Assembly (NCBI RefSeq): GCF_031877795.1
Contig: NC_133940.1
Location: 7,069,985-7,133,984, forward strand
Direction of reading: 5' to 3'
DNA length: 64,000 nucleotides
DNA from: Strix aluco
Lineage: Eukaryota > Chordata > Aves > Strigiformes > Strigidae
The notes under the pieces were generated by a model. It did no database searches and was not told the origin of the DNA. It saw nothing but the letters and a program-made list of their open reading frames with translations. Each line of letters opens with the position of its first letter. Position 1 is the first letter of the stretch. Shown here piece after piece: positions 37,621 through 50,800 of the stretch. The position numbers were made by a program, and so were the translations under genes.

Positions 37621-37642
37621 TTAAAGTGCCTTTGCACTTTAA
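37621..37642 (+). promoter_or_regulatory. Perfect inverted repeat containing a miR-17-family seed site
   Basis: TTAAAGTGC and GCACTTTAA pair perfectly over nine bases around a CTTT loop. The right arm contains GCACTTTA, the 8-mer target of the miR-17/20/93/106 seed, and the left arm contains the seed-like AAAGTGC itself. If the RNA folds this way, the site would be masked. Regulation is inferred only. Confidence 0.5.
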
Positions 37643-37943
37643 GTACATTATTACTTAATTGTTGCTCTTAGCTTTGATAAATTGAACCTATTTTAATGTG
37701 TTGTATTTTTGAAATTAAAAAAAAAATTGTAAAATAGATCTATGTCAGCTGCATTAAATCAGAAAGTTTGATTTATAGGAAAGCTGCCCTTCTTTAAATG
37801 ACTCTAGTTGTAGGACCGTACAGACTCAAATGTAAATTATTGGGGTATTTTTTCCCTCTAGGTTTGTTTAGAGTGATTCACTGAGAGGATTTAGCATCAT
37901 ACTAGAGGTTATCAAATGCCTCAGCTGGGAGTAACAGCTCATT

Positions 37944-37949
37944 AATAAA
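37944..37949 (+). terminator. SLITRK2: Candidate polyadenylation signal AATAAA
   Basis: First canonical AATAAA after the SLITRK2 stop codon, about 820 bases downstream. A GT-containing stretch follows within about 40 bases. Whether it is used cannot be told from the sequence, and later ATTAAA variants exist. Confidence 0.4.
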
Positions 37950-37970
37950 AGACGTTTAACACAATGTCAT

Positions 37971-40900
37971 AGTGAACTGAACAATTAATGTCCTTCTTAA
38001 TGCATTGCATTGCAGCTCTAACACAGTAATGTTCAGTGGTTTAAGATTATTTTCATACTTAAGAGAACATTACTCATTTTATGCATTAAATTAGGTATTT
38101 TTATACATTTTATGACAGAGTTTATATTTGTAACTTTTTTGGACTGAAATTAACATGTCCTTTTCCTGCCAGATACATATTTTTCTTATAAGCAGGGACA
38201 CCAGCAGGGGTCATCCCACACCTCATTAAATTTATTAACATACAGGCAAATGAACCAGTGCCAAAGGTAAAACTTGAACCTGGGTCTCTGGAGTCCTCCG
38301 AATCAAGGTAGCAGAAATCGGTATGTGCATCACACTAACTTTCACTGGTCTGAACTATGTCAAGTTTCAGTCTCTGAAGCAAAAGTAATACTGCAATAAT
38401 TTTAATCTACTAGAGCAAACTGCTAAGTTCATTATCTTAAAGTTTATAAAATGTTTTAACTGAATTCCATTCTCAACACTGGTTTTCTTAAGCCCATCAG
38501 TGAACAAACGCAGTAAGTCGTCTCCTTTCCCATTAACCCAGGCCTGTTTTACTTCAAGCTTTATGTTACCACCTTCAATTTACATTTCCTTCCTGGAGAA
38601 TATTGAAACCATTTTTATTAACAAGTATACAGTCAAACTTTATTAAGCCTTATTAGCTTCTAAATAATTTTTAGATGCAAACATTATTGTGCAATTTAAA
38701 CAAACAGCCCTTATTTACAACAAAAACAGTTTTGTTTTGTCTATTGTAAATCCTTATGCAACTGGGATGGTGATCTGCATATAAAGTAGGCCAGGCTTTT
38801 CAATTCCTTATTAAAGCAATTGATGGAGTCTGAAAGAAGCACACTGTTTCCTTTTCATAAATAGGTTACTGCACATAATAATCCTTTATTATCATGCGGA
38901 GATTGAAGTGGCCTCTGCTGACTGATTTTTAGAGCTTTACTATAGTTAATAATACAGTATCTACAACTCTGAGAAATTTTCAGCAATAGCATTTGAGCTA
39001 TAAATAACTACAATCTATGTTGTTCTAATCAGGACTTTGCCAAAAGGAAGTTGCTTTATATTTAAGAGCTAAAGAGGCTTTGCGTGTATATTGCCAGATA
39101 TCTGAGTCATTCAGTAAACTGTCTTCTAATCATTTACGTGACATCTGAGTCCATTAATATGCTAACATGTCAATTCTTTACGTTTAGAGTCCATAGCATC
39201 TATGGCTGTTCATTAGATCAGGTTTAAAACTGAAGTGCTACAATGAGCTACTGAAGAATCAGACTTCAAAATGGTCTCACTTCAAGAAGGAGGCGAAATG
39301 GTATCACATTAGTTGAACTTGGAACGTTTGACTGCAATAGCATCCATCTTTGAGTGAGGTACTTGTTTGAAAGCTTCCAGTAGTGATTGTGTTATTATGG
39401 CTCCGTTCCCTGGGTAATTAAAAGCATTTATTACTGACACCCTAAGAAAAGTATAAGTATTATTTTAAAGTTATTAACTCTTTCCAGGTATGATTTTAGT
39501 ATTGCCTGCAAAATAAGTACTATGACCTATCTGGCACTCTAGCAGCTAGGATATTATTATTTATTATTCTCTAGTGAGCCAGAATCAGTTACAAGCTTTT
39601 TGCTCAGAAAAATGCTAATTTCTCCTACAAAAACGTTTTCAATTTTCTAGTGTTTGCAAACAACAGAGATAGGGAATTTATTCTTTTAGTAACTTTATCC
39701 TGGTGGTTTTTACTGTTTCAGTCTCAGAGTTTGCCTTGTGTGCACATGTTTGCATGTTACCATGTTTGCATTGGTAGCACAGCCATATTTTACAGAGGTT
39801 GCTGTTGCTTTACATTTCCTTAGCTCTCCTAGTGGAATTTATTTAGTGACTAGATTTTATTTTGCATCGGCAGTACCAACTTAAAACTCATTATTGCTGT
39901 AGATCTTTTAGGTTTGTTTTTATACCCTTCAGCTGGCATCTATTAAGCAATTCTTTTCATAGTGCGTCTAGGTGAGAGAGAAGGAGATTTTTTTCAGTTA
40001 CGCTTAAGGAGATTTGTTTAACAGGGAAAGTGTGTCGGCAGCTGCTGTGTAGAAGGTCTCTACATTTCTTTAGCTGTGCAGCCCTGGAAGCTGCTGCTTG
40101 TTAGGAGAGAGCTGCTTGCCTCAGTAGTGGCTTGATAATGAGTCTGAAAAAATTTTCCTTCATAGTTTGAAAAGTTGAACTGTGAAAATTATGTAACCAG
40201 GTTAGCAAAGTATTTTCTCCCTCAGGAAAATGGGATGCAAATAGTTTTCTTTCTTTGTAAGTTTTCTTTTGTGAAAGTGGACATCATGACCTTTACAGAA
40301 ACAGTAACAGTGCAGACTGAAGCACTGTTAAAAACTATGCAGTTATCTCCAGTGAAGATGAGGGGCAGTACACTTCCAGTGCATGAATACTTTTTTGAAG
40401 AGATCTTTCTGTTTAAACATGAAGTAAAGTTTAGCACTGGTCTTAGAAACTGGATTTCAATAAGTAACTTCAATGGCAAAATGGAGAGAGATGCTAACCT
40501 TACACTACTGTGCCCAGATTGCCCTATGGTTCCTAGGCAGACATGTATCTGCTGGGATAGATTTTTGCTGGGATAGATCTTTGCTAGCAACAGAACACAC
40601 CCAGAGGATAATAGGTTAATTGTCTTCCTTTTTTCTCCCCACAAAACAAATGGCGCTTTTTGCAAAAGGATCTGTACTTTCTATCCGGGTTCTCAAGTCT
40701 GCTGCAGAGCCACTCTGAACGCCTGTCGGTAGGCCTCCTTTCTGCAGTCTCTCTCTTCCATCAGATTTCATCCCTACAGGTTCCAGCATTTGATAAGTTC
40801 CTATCTCACCTCCATTATCTGCTTTCCAAGTCCTCGCCGTGTAATGCCCCAACCTTTCCGCTCGTATTTGTCCCCCTGGGCTCTCCTTTTCTTGCCTAAC

Positions 40901-43900
40901 TAGCTCTGGAGGACCTATTTCAGCCTGGAAGGGAGTTGATGTCTCTCCTACACTGAGAGCTCAGCCCTTACCTCGTCCCGTGATGTTGCTGAGTAGCCCC
41001 ATGTGAAATGAGATGCCCGATCCCAGGAATACCTGGGAGCCACACTGGAAGAAGGTCTGCATAGCTGTTCCCTCTTCCACTTGTTGAGCAGAGGAGAGAA
41101 GCATAAGATCAAACAGCGTTTCAGCTTCACGCAGGATTTCGTGTGTGCCAGCCCTGGCTATGCAAGCAGCATTTCTGAGTAAGAATAAATGGATGAGCTA
41201 TCTGAAACTCCTGGCATCACATCACACTTTACTGTAATTTCAGCGAGCTGTCTTCAGCATAGGTTAATCTTGCCAAAATTAGCTACTAAAATTTAAGACT
41301 CAAACTGGTTGTGTAGGGTCTCTAGAGTAAATAGCAAAACCCAAGCCATTCAAAGGTGATTTATTCCCTCACAAAATATATGTCATGAATTGGGCTACAG
41401 ATATGCCTGCTTTTTTCCCAGTAACTGTAGAGAGGATAGATGACGAGCACTGATTAGATAGCTAATTCCCACAGTTGCAGTCAGCCCAGCCTGATAATTT
41501 TCTAGCACACCCACGTGCAACATAGATGCTCTGCTGAGTACCTGCCAGTCTCTACCCCAAGACATTTCCATTCTGTCCATGAGAGAAATGTTCCCTGTGG
41601 AGTTTATAGCCTGCTTCGGTCCAAGGCACTGGCCTTTTATAATACCTTCTTGTGCTGATAGAGAGCTATACAGTAGGGTTTAGTTTGGTTTTGTTTTTCT
41701 TCCCATCAACACTTGAGTTTGTAAAATAAAAATCAAGCTTTTTAAAGTTAGAAGCTGTAATTAGTAGTGTCAAAATAAGGATACCAACAAGTTAAATTGC
41801 CTAAACAAAAGTCTTAAAGAATACTGATCTTGTATAAGAATATAAATGCCATAATTTTAAACTGCTCATGAGTGAAATGAGATACTGGAAATATTAATGA
41901 AACTTCTTAGGCTCTTACAGGCTAATCAGTGATACAGTTTGCGATTTTTCATATTACTGTTTTTGCAGACAGTAAATGTCATTTAACAGAAAGAAAAGAA
42001 AAAAAAAAAACCTGTTTCCCAAAGTCTCTCCCCGAACTGTACAGCTTCAAACCAACAGATAAATTAACTTATGCAGATGATGTGACATTTCTTGTATTTT
42101 TCCCTTCACTTTTTCAAAGTGTTCTGTAGGAGAAGTACAAAAGTTATTCTTTTGTAAGAGGATCATTAAGTCTGTTTGGATTATTGATCTCATAGCTTTT
42201 CTGGGCACAAGGCCAGTCATTTTGACTAAGGTTTTTAATCCTAGCTAATGAGGGAGGTGGATTAATGAGAGGGTTTTTGTTGTTTATTTGTTATTGGAGG
42301 GTTGGTTGGATTTTTTGAACCAGAAGATTGACATGTTTATGAATACAGATGAATAGATCATTTTGAATGAAAGAAATGTTGAAGCTGCAATCGGAGATGC
42401 AGTCATTCTAAAGACCAAATAGACTCAAGACTATGAGTGAGGTTTGAGAAACAAGACATCATGAAACTGCTTTTCTTCCTGAGATCATAAACACAGAGGG
42501 CCCCCATTTGAGTACAGCAGGGGCTTTTGTTACATGCTGTTAAACATTTGGAGGGATGAAATTGCAGTCCAGATGCACCTCTGTTATCTTTAAAGATGTT
42601 CAGGTAACTGAAGTATTCAGAATTTGGTTCTCATCTCTGATTATTACCCTACTCGTGCATGCATCTATATTACCACTGGTAATGCACTATGCTTGAAAAA
42701 GTAATCAGGGTGAAGTTTGGAAGAGTAGAGCTAGTTGCAGTATTTCCAAATCTTTTTTATCTCTTTTTTTTTTAAAAAATAAAATGAATTAATCATTGTT
42801 GCTGATCTTAAAAAGGAAGGTGGCACTACCATTTAGAGATTGAAATAATGGAAATCCGTATTTGCAGTATAAATTATACCAACATTACAAAGTGTCTGCA
42901 ATACGACGTCAGGATTCTTTATGGCAACAGAACAAGTATAGATTTGCATCTTAGCAACACAGATTCCTTGTATCTTCTTTTCTCACCCTGCATGTACATT
43001 GCTCCCCAGAGCCAGAAGTGTTAGGCACCAATTATCTTCTGAGTAGGAGGCAGTACAGCCATTTTAAGAATGCTGTCTGCATTGGAAAAGGCACAGCTAA
43101 TGTATATAGACCTGTTGCAGTTAGCTCCTCTTGAGATAAGACCTATTTCCATACAAAAGCCTGGAAAAAAAATCCCCTTGAGATCACTGATAATATGACA
43201 GAGTCTATTTTAAGGCATCTTGATTTTTGTTCTGAGAGCCTCTCATCTGAGAGGCAGAAGAATTAGAGTTGAGGCAGTTTTTTCCCATGCTACAAACTTT
43301 TTTCCTTCTTCCCAGGGATTTGTTAGTGACTTGGTACCTGCCAGTATCTTAGCTGGACAGCTAAAATTAACAGGAAATTTTGAGAGAACTGTGAAAATGT
43401 AATGACTACATAAACTCTCTTCTAATCACAAAAGAACAAACAACGTAATACCAAAGCAAAGCTGACACAAGGCTTTTAAAGGTGTCAGGGTACAGCCAAA
43501 TCGGAGCGATTCGGGTGTAGCTGCAGAGTACCTTTGTTAGCTTTACACCTGAGTGGCTTCAGTGGGGTCTTCTGGGATTGGCACCAGTGACAAGAATCTC
43601 AGCAAATACAGGCACTCACTGAGCTCACACCGAAGTGTGCGTGGCAGAGGAGAGAGAAAATGGTTTTGTCCTCTTACCACCACTTAAAGCTGAGACTTGA
43701 GCCACTCAGAAGAGGTTCAGAAACTCACTGATCCACTCAAGTGAGCAAAGCTTTACCAAAGGTTTACTGCTCCCATCACATCTGCTGCGTTCTGCTGAGC
43801 TGTTGCTGAGTTGTATTCCAACTTGAGACACATACACACTAATAAGTATCTGTGGAGAACCTTACAATATTCAGCTTACATGATTACTTACAATAGAAAA

Positions 43901-44684
43901 AAAAAGGAGGTTAGAGGATGGGAAAAGCCTTTCAAAATTTCTGAGCTTTTTTTCAGAATTAGTGAATCAAAGGGAAATCTAACACCACTGTTGTGTGGGG
44001 TTTTTTGCCTTTTTGTTCAAGATAGTGGGGGAAAAAGGGGGGGAAAAAAGGTAGATTATAGTTGTCTTAACTATCAAGATGTTAAAATGAGACTATCGTA
44101 AAGCTAAGGGCTTCAGTTCTTGTAATTCTTTGTTCTTTTTTTTATATTTTTTTGTGGAACTTCTTAAGGGAAGTGGTACACAGCCTGCTTTCCTAATGGC
44201 TAAGGGAACTGGACAGGCAATTCTCTTGGACAGCTGAGAAATCCCAGTCATAAAGTTATACCAGATCTACTGCAATTCAGACATAAACATGGCTGATGAG
44301 AAAAGACAATGATAGTGGGGAAATGCTTAATGCTACAGTTCACACTTTAATTAGCAGTGTAGTTTTTAGCTTGTCTTTTCTGAGACCATATTTACCATCC
44401 CATCTAACTCATAAGCTACTTACCACCACCGAGTGGATAATACTTATTTATTAATGTGGCCTTCTTTTCCATAATGCAATGTTTACAAATTTGTTTGCTG
44501 GTGGCTTATGTTTTCCATGGCTTCTCGTTGTTCTCCAAATAATGTGAAGGAATAATTCCTAGCTGTAGAGTCCTAATGGATAATTCATACTGATTGCTTA
44601 AAATTGAACTACCGAGGACTTTGTTTATACTATTGTATTTATTTATTTATTCGCTCTAGATAAGGAGGCGGTGGGCCTAGTTAA
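37971..44684. other. Downstream intergenic sequence or distal SLITRK2 3' UTR
   Basis: Long AT-rich stretch without recognisable genes. The proximal kilobases may belong to an extended SLITRK2 3' UTR. Overlapping open frames of 133 (+) and 147 (-) codons at about 40175-40665 share the same DNA and match nothing known. A faint tRNA-SINE remnant at 38240-38335 is listed separately. Confidence 0.6.
38240..38335 (-). repeat. Possible tRNA-derived SINE head (weak)
   Basis: Read on the - strand there is an A-box-like TTAGTGTGATGC and, about 50 bases later, GACTCCAGAGACCCAGGTTC followed by AAGT. This resembles the A and B boxes of old tRNA-derived amniote SINEs (MIR/CORE type). Divergence is high and no tail is clear, so this is only a possible call. 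Confidence 0.4.
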
Positions 44685-44875
44685 GAGCTCATTTGCTGGG
44701 AATTGAGAAATTGGTGTTCTCTTTTTAGTTCTGCCAGTGACCTTGCACAAGGCATACCTGTATCCCCATGCTTTAATTTCTGCATCATTAAATGAGGAGG
44801 ATGATATTTTCTGCCTTAGTCTAGTGAGATTTACTGATGAGAAATGTTAAGTATAATTGTTTTTCAAAGCCAGTG
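44685..44875 (+). repeat. MIR-like SINE remnant
   Basis: The order of diagnostic blocks follows MIR/CORE-SINEs: CTAGTTAAGAGCTC (tRNA head), TTCTGCCAGTGACCTTGCAC, then TTTCTGCATCATTAAATGAG, GATGATA and the GTGAGATTTACTGATGAG tail region. It is strongly diverged and therefore ancient. It lies about 7.6 kb downstream of the SLITRK2 stop. Confidence 0.7.
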
Positions 44876-47800
44876 CTTATGGCTTTATAGCTTCATCCAA
44901 ATACAGCGATGGTCTACTGCTTCTTTCCCTGGCATATGTTACTGTGATCTAAGAATATGGTGTGTGCGTTTCAGATTTAGTTTGGTTTTCTGTTTTTACA
45001 GTTAAAAACAGACCACAAAGATTATCTTGTACAGGGAAAAAATACTATCTCCTTGTAAAAGGAGTTGACATACATGGAATGAAATGAGGGAAAAAAAAAA
45101 AAAAAAGGCTACAATTTGTTTTTAAACTCTTGAAAATGCATAGTATCCATCTCCTAAATTTTCCCTCTCTGGCTGACTTGAATCATCTTGTCTGTTTCTG
45201 CCCTATAGAATCCTTTCAGCAATAGTTCTTAGCATAACAGTTATTTTTTATTCACCTTTTTTCTGCATGAAGTCAGCTTGGCTATTGCAGACAGCTTTTA
45301 TGCTAGTAAGTGAGCCAAAAGAGGCTCTGAGTGGCAGACAGCTGCTGAAATAAGAACCTGGCACTCTGGGGAGAGAACAAAATTCATTCAACTTTCCTTT
45401 TCTATCTCTTCCCTGTACTCTGTAACCTCTCCTTTTTTCTACTCCATACTTACTCTTGCCCATTGAATGCTGAGTGTGGGCATATTTTTTCATATAACAG
45501 CCCAGCTACACACTGTAAAATCCAACTATTTGTGCTGGAAAGCCCACCGTTTTCCACAGACAGTCTTCCAGAATGTATGTGGACAAGTCATGCCTAGCAA
45601 TCTGAGGATGCTTCCATGCAACAGAGAGCTGATTTGTAAAGGTAGGACTACACGCTACAAGAATTTGTGGGAGCATATCCATGAAGTGCAACTGAGCCAC
45701 AATTCACCTCCACTTTAAATTGGCTTTTGATTAACCAACCACAATTCATTCGCTGGCTAGGCATGTTATTCTGGTTTAGGTTTAGATTGTGTGCCTGAAT
45801 CTAAATTTTGAGTCTGCTAAGACTGATACTCTCACTTTCCTTGCTGACTCATAAAATGGGACATGTGAACAATTGTTCCTGGTTTCTAGACTGTAAATGA
45901 CATGGGGGTTTTTTTGGCTGGATGCAGTAAGTGCTCTGATCCCGTGCACGATTTTATACTTCTAGACAATTGGCAGTTGTTTAGAGGCTACTTACATAGA
46001 ACATAAGATACATGGTACACCACAAAATATTTCTAGCAGTGCAGTATAAACCATCTGTCCTGGACCAGCAGAAGTATATCAAAAGCAGTAGTTCAAATAG
46101 TCCTTCAAAAGGCTTGTTCTCTGTAAGTTCTGAGAATAATCTAGATCAAGGAATGTAAACATTCAATGATCCTTTTAATGCGTTCATCTTAGAGATTTTA
46201 AGTGTTAACTTTTCTATCCTAAGAATAACAGAGGTTAGTATTTAAGTAAGAGTATCCAGGTCCTCAGCTGCTGGAAATAGTGTTTAACTCCATAAACATC
46301 CCTGTAACGGTTTATAGTAGCTGGGGATGCTGCCACTTTGTTTTGTGGACCTCTTAACCTAAGCAATCAACATTTATACTGATAATGGATCAGCACTATA
46401 AGCAATGCAGTATGTTGTTCACTTTAATTTCACTGCTTTAGAACCAATACAATTTGCTGCTCTTTTGGAATTTTTAGTCACATTTAAAAAAAAGAGATCT
46501 TTGAAAGTTCACCACCTAGTTCATTTTGGGATGCAAATGAATAATTTGTGCAATAAAACTCTTTGGTGGATATATTTATACATTTGGTGATTTACAAGCC
46601 CTTTTAATTTTTAAGGCTTCCAGTTAGTAACACAAAGCAGTGAGACAGAAAGGCATTATTTTTGTGTTCTGCATTTGGGACTCCTTACTTATTCTGAAAG
46701 ATCAAAGCTACTTAACAACTCTTGCATACCCATTCTGCCACCCTCAGAGTTTGGATGGAGTCTGGAATCAATGGCAACTGCACTGTAACAGTAAATGCAC
46801 TTTCAAAGAAAAGTAGCTGTAGAGTCTTGGGACATGCACAAAGTCACATTTAGAAAGTCATGTTTTCCCAAGGATGGCCACAGCTGTTTCTTCTTCTTTG
46901 TGAGCAATACATTGTCTTCATCTAAAATATATAACCTTATTATCATGCAAATATTTATGCCACATTAGAACCAGGCTTGCTCTTTTCACAATAGATAAGC
47001 CTCCTGTATTATTACAGATAACGACAATCCAATTTCTGAAAATGTTCTGTTATTGTTTCTTTTTTTTCTCTGTTTTTTATTAGTGAAGAACTTGTAATTA
47101 TTTGGTCTTATTCAGACTTTCCAGAGGAAGAACTGAAGTCATATTTCCCACACATTGGGATTCTGATCATTGAAATTCACTTCTTTCTCTTCTTTCTATT
47201 GCCTTTAAATAAAGCAATGTACTAGGGAAAAAGACTCGGCTCAGTCTGGAATGATACAAGTGCAAGTCAGGAATAATTGAAAATAGTTTTGATCACTCTT
47301 TGAAATCCTAGATTAAGCAGTTTTGCTAGCACTCAAAGAAATTCACTGGAACCTTTTGATTTATTGCACAATAGGTAGAAAGCTTCTTTTCTTCTTCTTC
47401 AGGCTCTTACCCTGCCAATGGATATTTGTTCTGTAAGCAGCACTGACATGAAAAGTCTGAAGTTGTCCACTTTTCTCCCTTTGACCAACATTCCCTTGGT
47501 AAACACAGTACCATGAGGAAGGCGGTGTTAATCCTCTAAATTTAGCTTTGTGAAAAAGCCACACTGAAAGCTGTGAAAGCTTTGAGCAAAATTAACAAAA
47601 CTTTGCAAGCCTTGCCAGCATCTTTACAGAACACTTGCCATTATATGAGATTCCAATTTAGTAATACCCATAACAGTTTCTTCCAAATTAATAAAATATT
47701 AAAGTGGAAAAAACAGGGGCTATACCCTTGGCTGAAGTAACTCCATTTAGCAACATGGATTGCAATGTTGATTGCAATGCTAGTTCTTTGATCTGTTGAA

Positions 47801-50800
47801 TTTTGCTTATTAATTGAATTGATAAATTGAATTTTGCTGCCTCTGGGCTGAGCAGTCAGGCTGGGTAAGGGCCAGGCTGCTTCTGCAAAGAGGAAGTAAG
47901 GGACAGAAGTGGAACTGCAAGAGAGACACAAAAGCCCCGAAGAGAAGGTTGAGGCCACCAAGGTGGAGAGCACTGCCCTCCTAGGAGGGAACCCTTCACT
48001 CACACGTAGAGACAGGCTTCTCCAGCATGACATGCCATCCCACATTCCACAGTCAGGCTTCAATGGGCTTTGGCATAACCAAACCATACAGCAGGCACCC
48101 GGCCTTTTTGGTTCCCCAAGACCTGCTTGCAGGGCATACCGTTCAGCCAGTTACACTAGTTGATGTCTACCCATCCAAAGCTGTCCACATTCTCTTAAAC
48201 TTGGCTAATTGTTAAGATGTCCAATGGGCTGGTAGAAATCCCAGAGCTAAGGAATTCACTCCGGAGTGCTCTCTGTTTCAGCAGACTGGAAAAGTGTGAA
48301 AAGCACACACAACTCTCCTCAAGAGAGTCCTAGGAGTCTGCCCTGACCCTCCTAATGTCATTGCACTGGATAAGCAGTCACTACTATTAAAAAGATAAAA
48401 TATAAGTAAGATGTCTCAACAAGGGCACAGAGGAAGATAAATATTAAAATGGTTATATAAGAGGAAGTACTTGGTGGTCAAACAGGAATGCAGTGGTGGA
48501 GCCACTAAGAAACAACCTGGCATCCCAGAGTACAGTCCCTTGAATGGTACATGTTGCTGCTCTGTCTGTGACAACAGATACTGCTGCCACCAGAAAAGCA
48601 CAGCCCAGAGGTTTCCCACAGTTTCCAGAGGAGTTTTTTTTTTCATCGTTAATTGTGCTGAGTTGCAGTTCTCCCAAATTTACCCACTGAAATCAGTCAC
48701 ACTGTGCACAGGGTACATATAAACATGGGAGGCAAAATCTGTCACTGCCTTCTTTTTAAGGGGCCTGACTGGCCAGACAAGTAAGACTCCCACTTTGCCA
48801 CTTTGCCACAGCATTTAAAGATACTGGGAGAAGGCATGAGGTGAAGTTCCACTGGATGAACAGACGTTATTCTGAATGCAGTCCCCAACAACTGTGGAGG
48901 AAAACATGTTGCCAATACCATGTTATTAGCTAAGTACTGTTTCCCATGGGACAGCAAACACTGGGGACAACTACTCTAAATAATTTAACTCTCCTCTGTT
49001 AGTAGGCCAACACATGGTGCTCTATTCCAATAGGTTTTGTCTCCTCTATGGAACAATATCATGTTCAGAAATAAACCTGTTTTTACATGGAGGGGGAAGG
49101 TAGAAAAGATGGGGAATGCCACAGAAGCAGCCTTGCATTTCTAGACTGAGATAAACTTTCATCTGTCCCAAATATATGAACAGGACCATCCTGAACAGGA
49201 GACTTAAGAAGATGGGACTCCCTGATGAACTCAAAAGTGAAAGAACAGATGAGCCCTGTCTTCTTTATTAACTGACCCTGGCTCCAAGTGCTTTCTGATA
49301 GCACAGATGACAGAAAAAACACTAGACTCTCTCTGCCCTCAGAATAAAGTGGGTCACATAACACCATCAATTTTTAAGCAAAGCTCTTTGCTTGGAATCA
49401 GTGCTTGACTTGTTCTTAAAAACTGTGCACTGATCTACCCTTTTAATGTAGTGAAATGATGATCTCGATACCAAACTGGGCAGGACTGTACTCTCAAGTC
49501 CAGTTGCAGCAAGAGATTTCGACTCCAGCATTCATAGGAGAAGGTCCTTTGACAGATGAACTATAAGCATTATTGCCTCCACAAATGGTTCTCTATAATA
49601 AACGTTGCTTTTTTTGCTGTTTGATTTTGTCATTCATTTGGCATTCATGTCATTTAACGGTAGCTACCTAAGCATGAGATGTCTTGTCTAATTTAATCAT
49701 CTGTGTTCTTTTTATAGTTAACAGAAGAAATCAGCCCCACCACAAGTTGATTCATCTCACCCACCTCAGCAAATTGTCATTGTCTGCATACTACTTACGC
49801 TTTTGTGAGTTAGTTAGACTAGTCTTCTCCTCAAGTTAAATTAGGAGCTGAAAGTCCTATTGAACAGGAAACAGATGAAACTTCCAAAGCAGTTTTTATT
49901 TTCAAGTCACATCCATATGGATCTTTAAGCTTCCTGTAGAAACAAATGAATTGTCCATGCTTTAAAGGCAAGGTGAAACTCTTGTCAAGAGAAAAAAGGG
50001 ATCAAGGGAAAGAAGAAAGAATTGTTCTCCTATATAAAATCATTTTTATGAGAAGAGCATACAGTTAGTGGTATGCAGATCCCTACACCTCTTTCCTTCA
50101 TGCCCACAGCCACAGATTCTCAGGGCTCTCTGAGCCTTTAATCTCCTCCATCCACCTCCCTTCTTGAAGCTACCTGACTCACATAATGCTGTACCAAATC
50201 TGCTGTGCCTATGCTCAGACTCCTCCTGTGAAAATCATCTTTTTAGGAACACTTAGCTGTAATCCTGGAATCCCACATAGATACCTGAGATATGGGTCTT
50301 CATCTCCCTCCTAATCTAGTTACAGGCAATATGGCTTTTTCAGACATGTGACCTGAGATTTGTAGTCCTTTTAAAATGCAGGTGCTCTAACCACAAATGA
50401 GGTTTTGTAGCAGATAAATCCTTCAGTGGCACCACATGTCACAACAGCAGGAAAATGACATCCTCTCCAGCTATTAAAGGCCACATTTGGATATATTTAC
50501 ACAAAGAGAAAGATCCAGTAGTCTTAAGAGTAGCAAAGATACTCGTGCATCTCATATATTCAACTAGATTTAAGAGAAGTACAGGAGAGAGAGAAAGTAA
50601 TTTGGAAGATGCCTAGGAGTTACTACCATGAGGGGACAGGGAGTGGTGTTTTCACTGAATAGTGAGCAAGCGAGAGATTCCACCAAGTGCTGCGAATCTT
50701 CATGTTGATCACTCTGACTCAGCCATATACAGTAGCTGTGAGTATCTAGCAAAGTATTTAAAATAATTCTGCTTAGCCAACCGTGGCTTTATGATCTGCT

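Larger units (their letters stand above)
37126..37970 (+). other. SLITRK2: SLITRK2 3' untranslated region (proximal part)
   Basis: AT-rich sequence directly after the TGA, with no further coding potential. It carries hairpins at 37169-37204 and 37621-37642. The variant signal ATTAAA is at 37714-37719, followed at once by an A-run that could cause false priming. The first canonical AATAAA is at 37944-37949, so a transcript ending near 37965 is possible. Further ATTAAA motifs at 38085 and 38225 allow longer forms. The true end is not determinable here. Confidence 0.6.

Noticed and set aside
37717..37726. A-run after ATTAAA as a true poly(A) site
   Set aside because: The A-run is genomic, so cDNA priming there would be artefactual. 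AATAAA at 37944 is the better candidate.
40175..40665. Overlapping 133-codon (+) and 147-codon (-) frames downstream of SLITRK2
   Set aside because: Mutually overlapping, no homology recognised, no splice or promoter context.
47641..48163. 148-codon - strand frame opposed to an 84-codon + strand frame
   Set aside because: No recognisable protein or repeat-encoded domain. Considered as a possible retroviral or LINE remnant, but no diagnostic motif was found.
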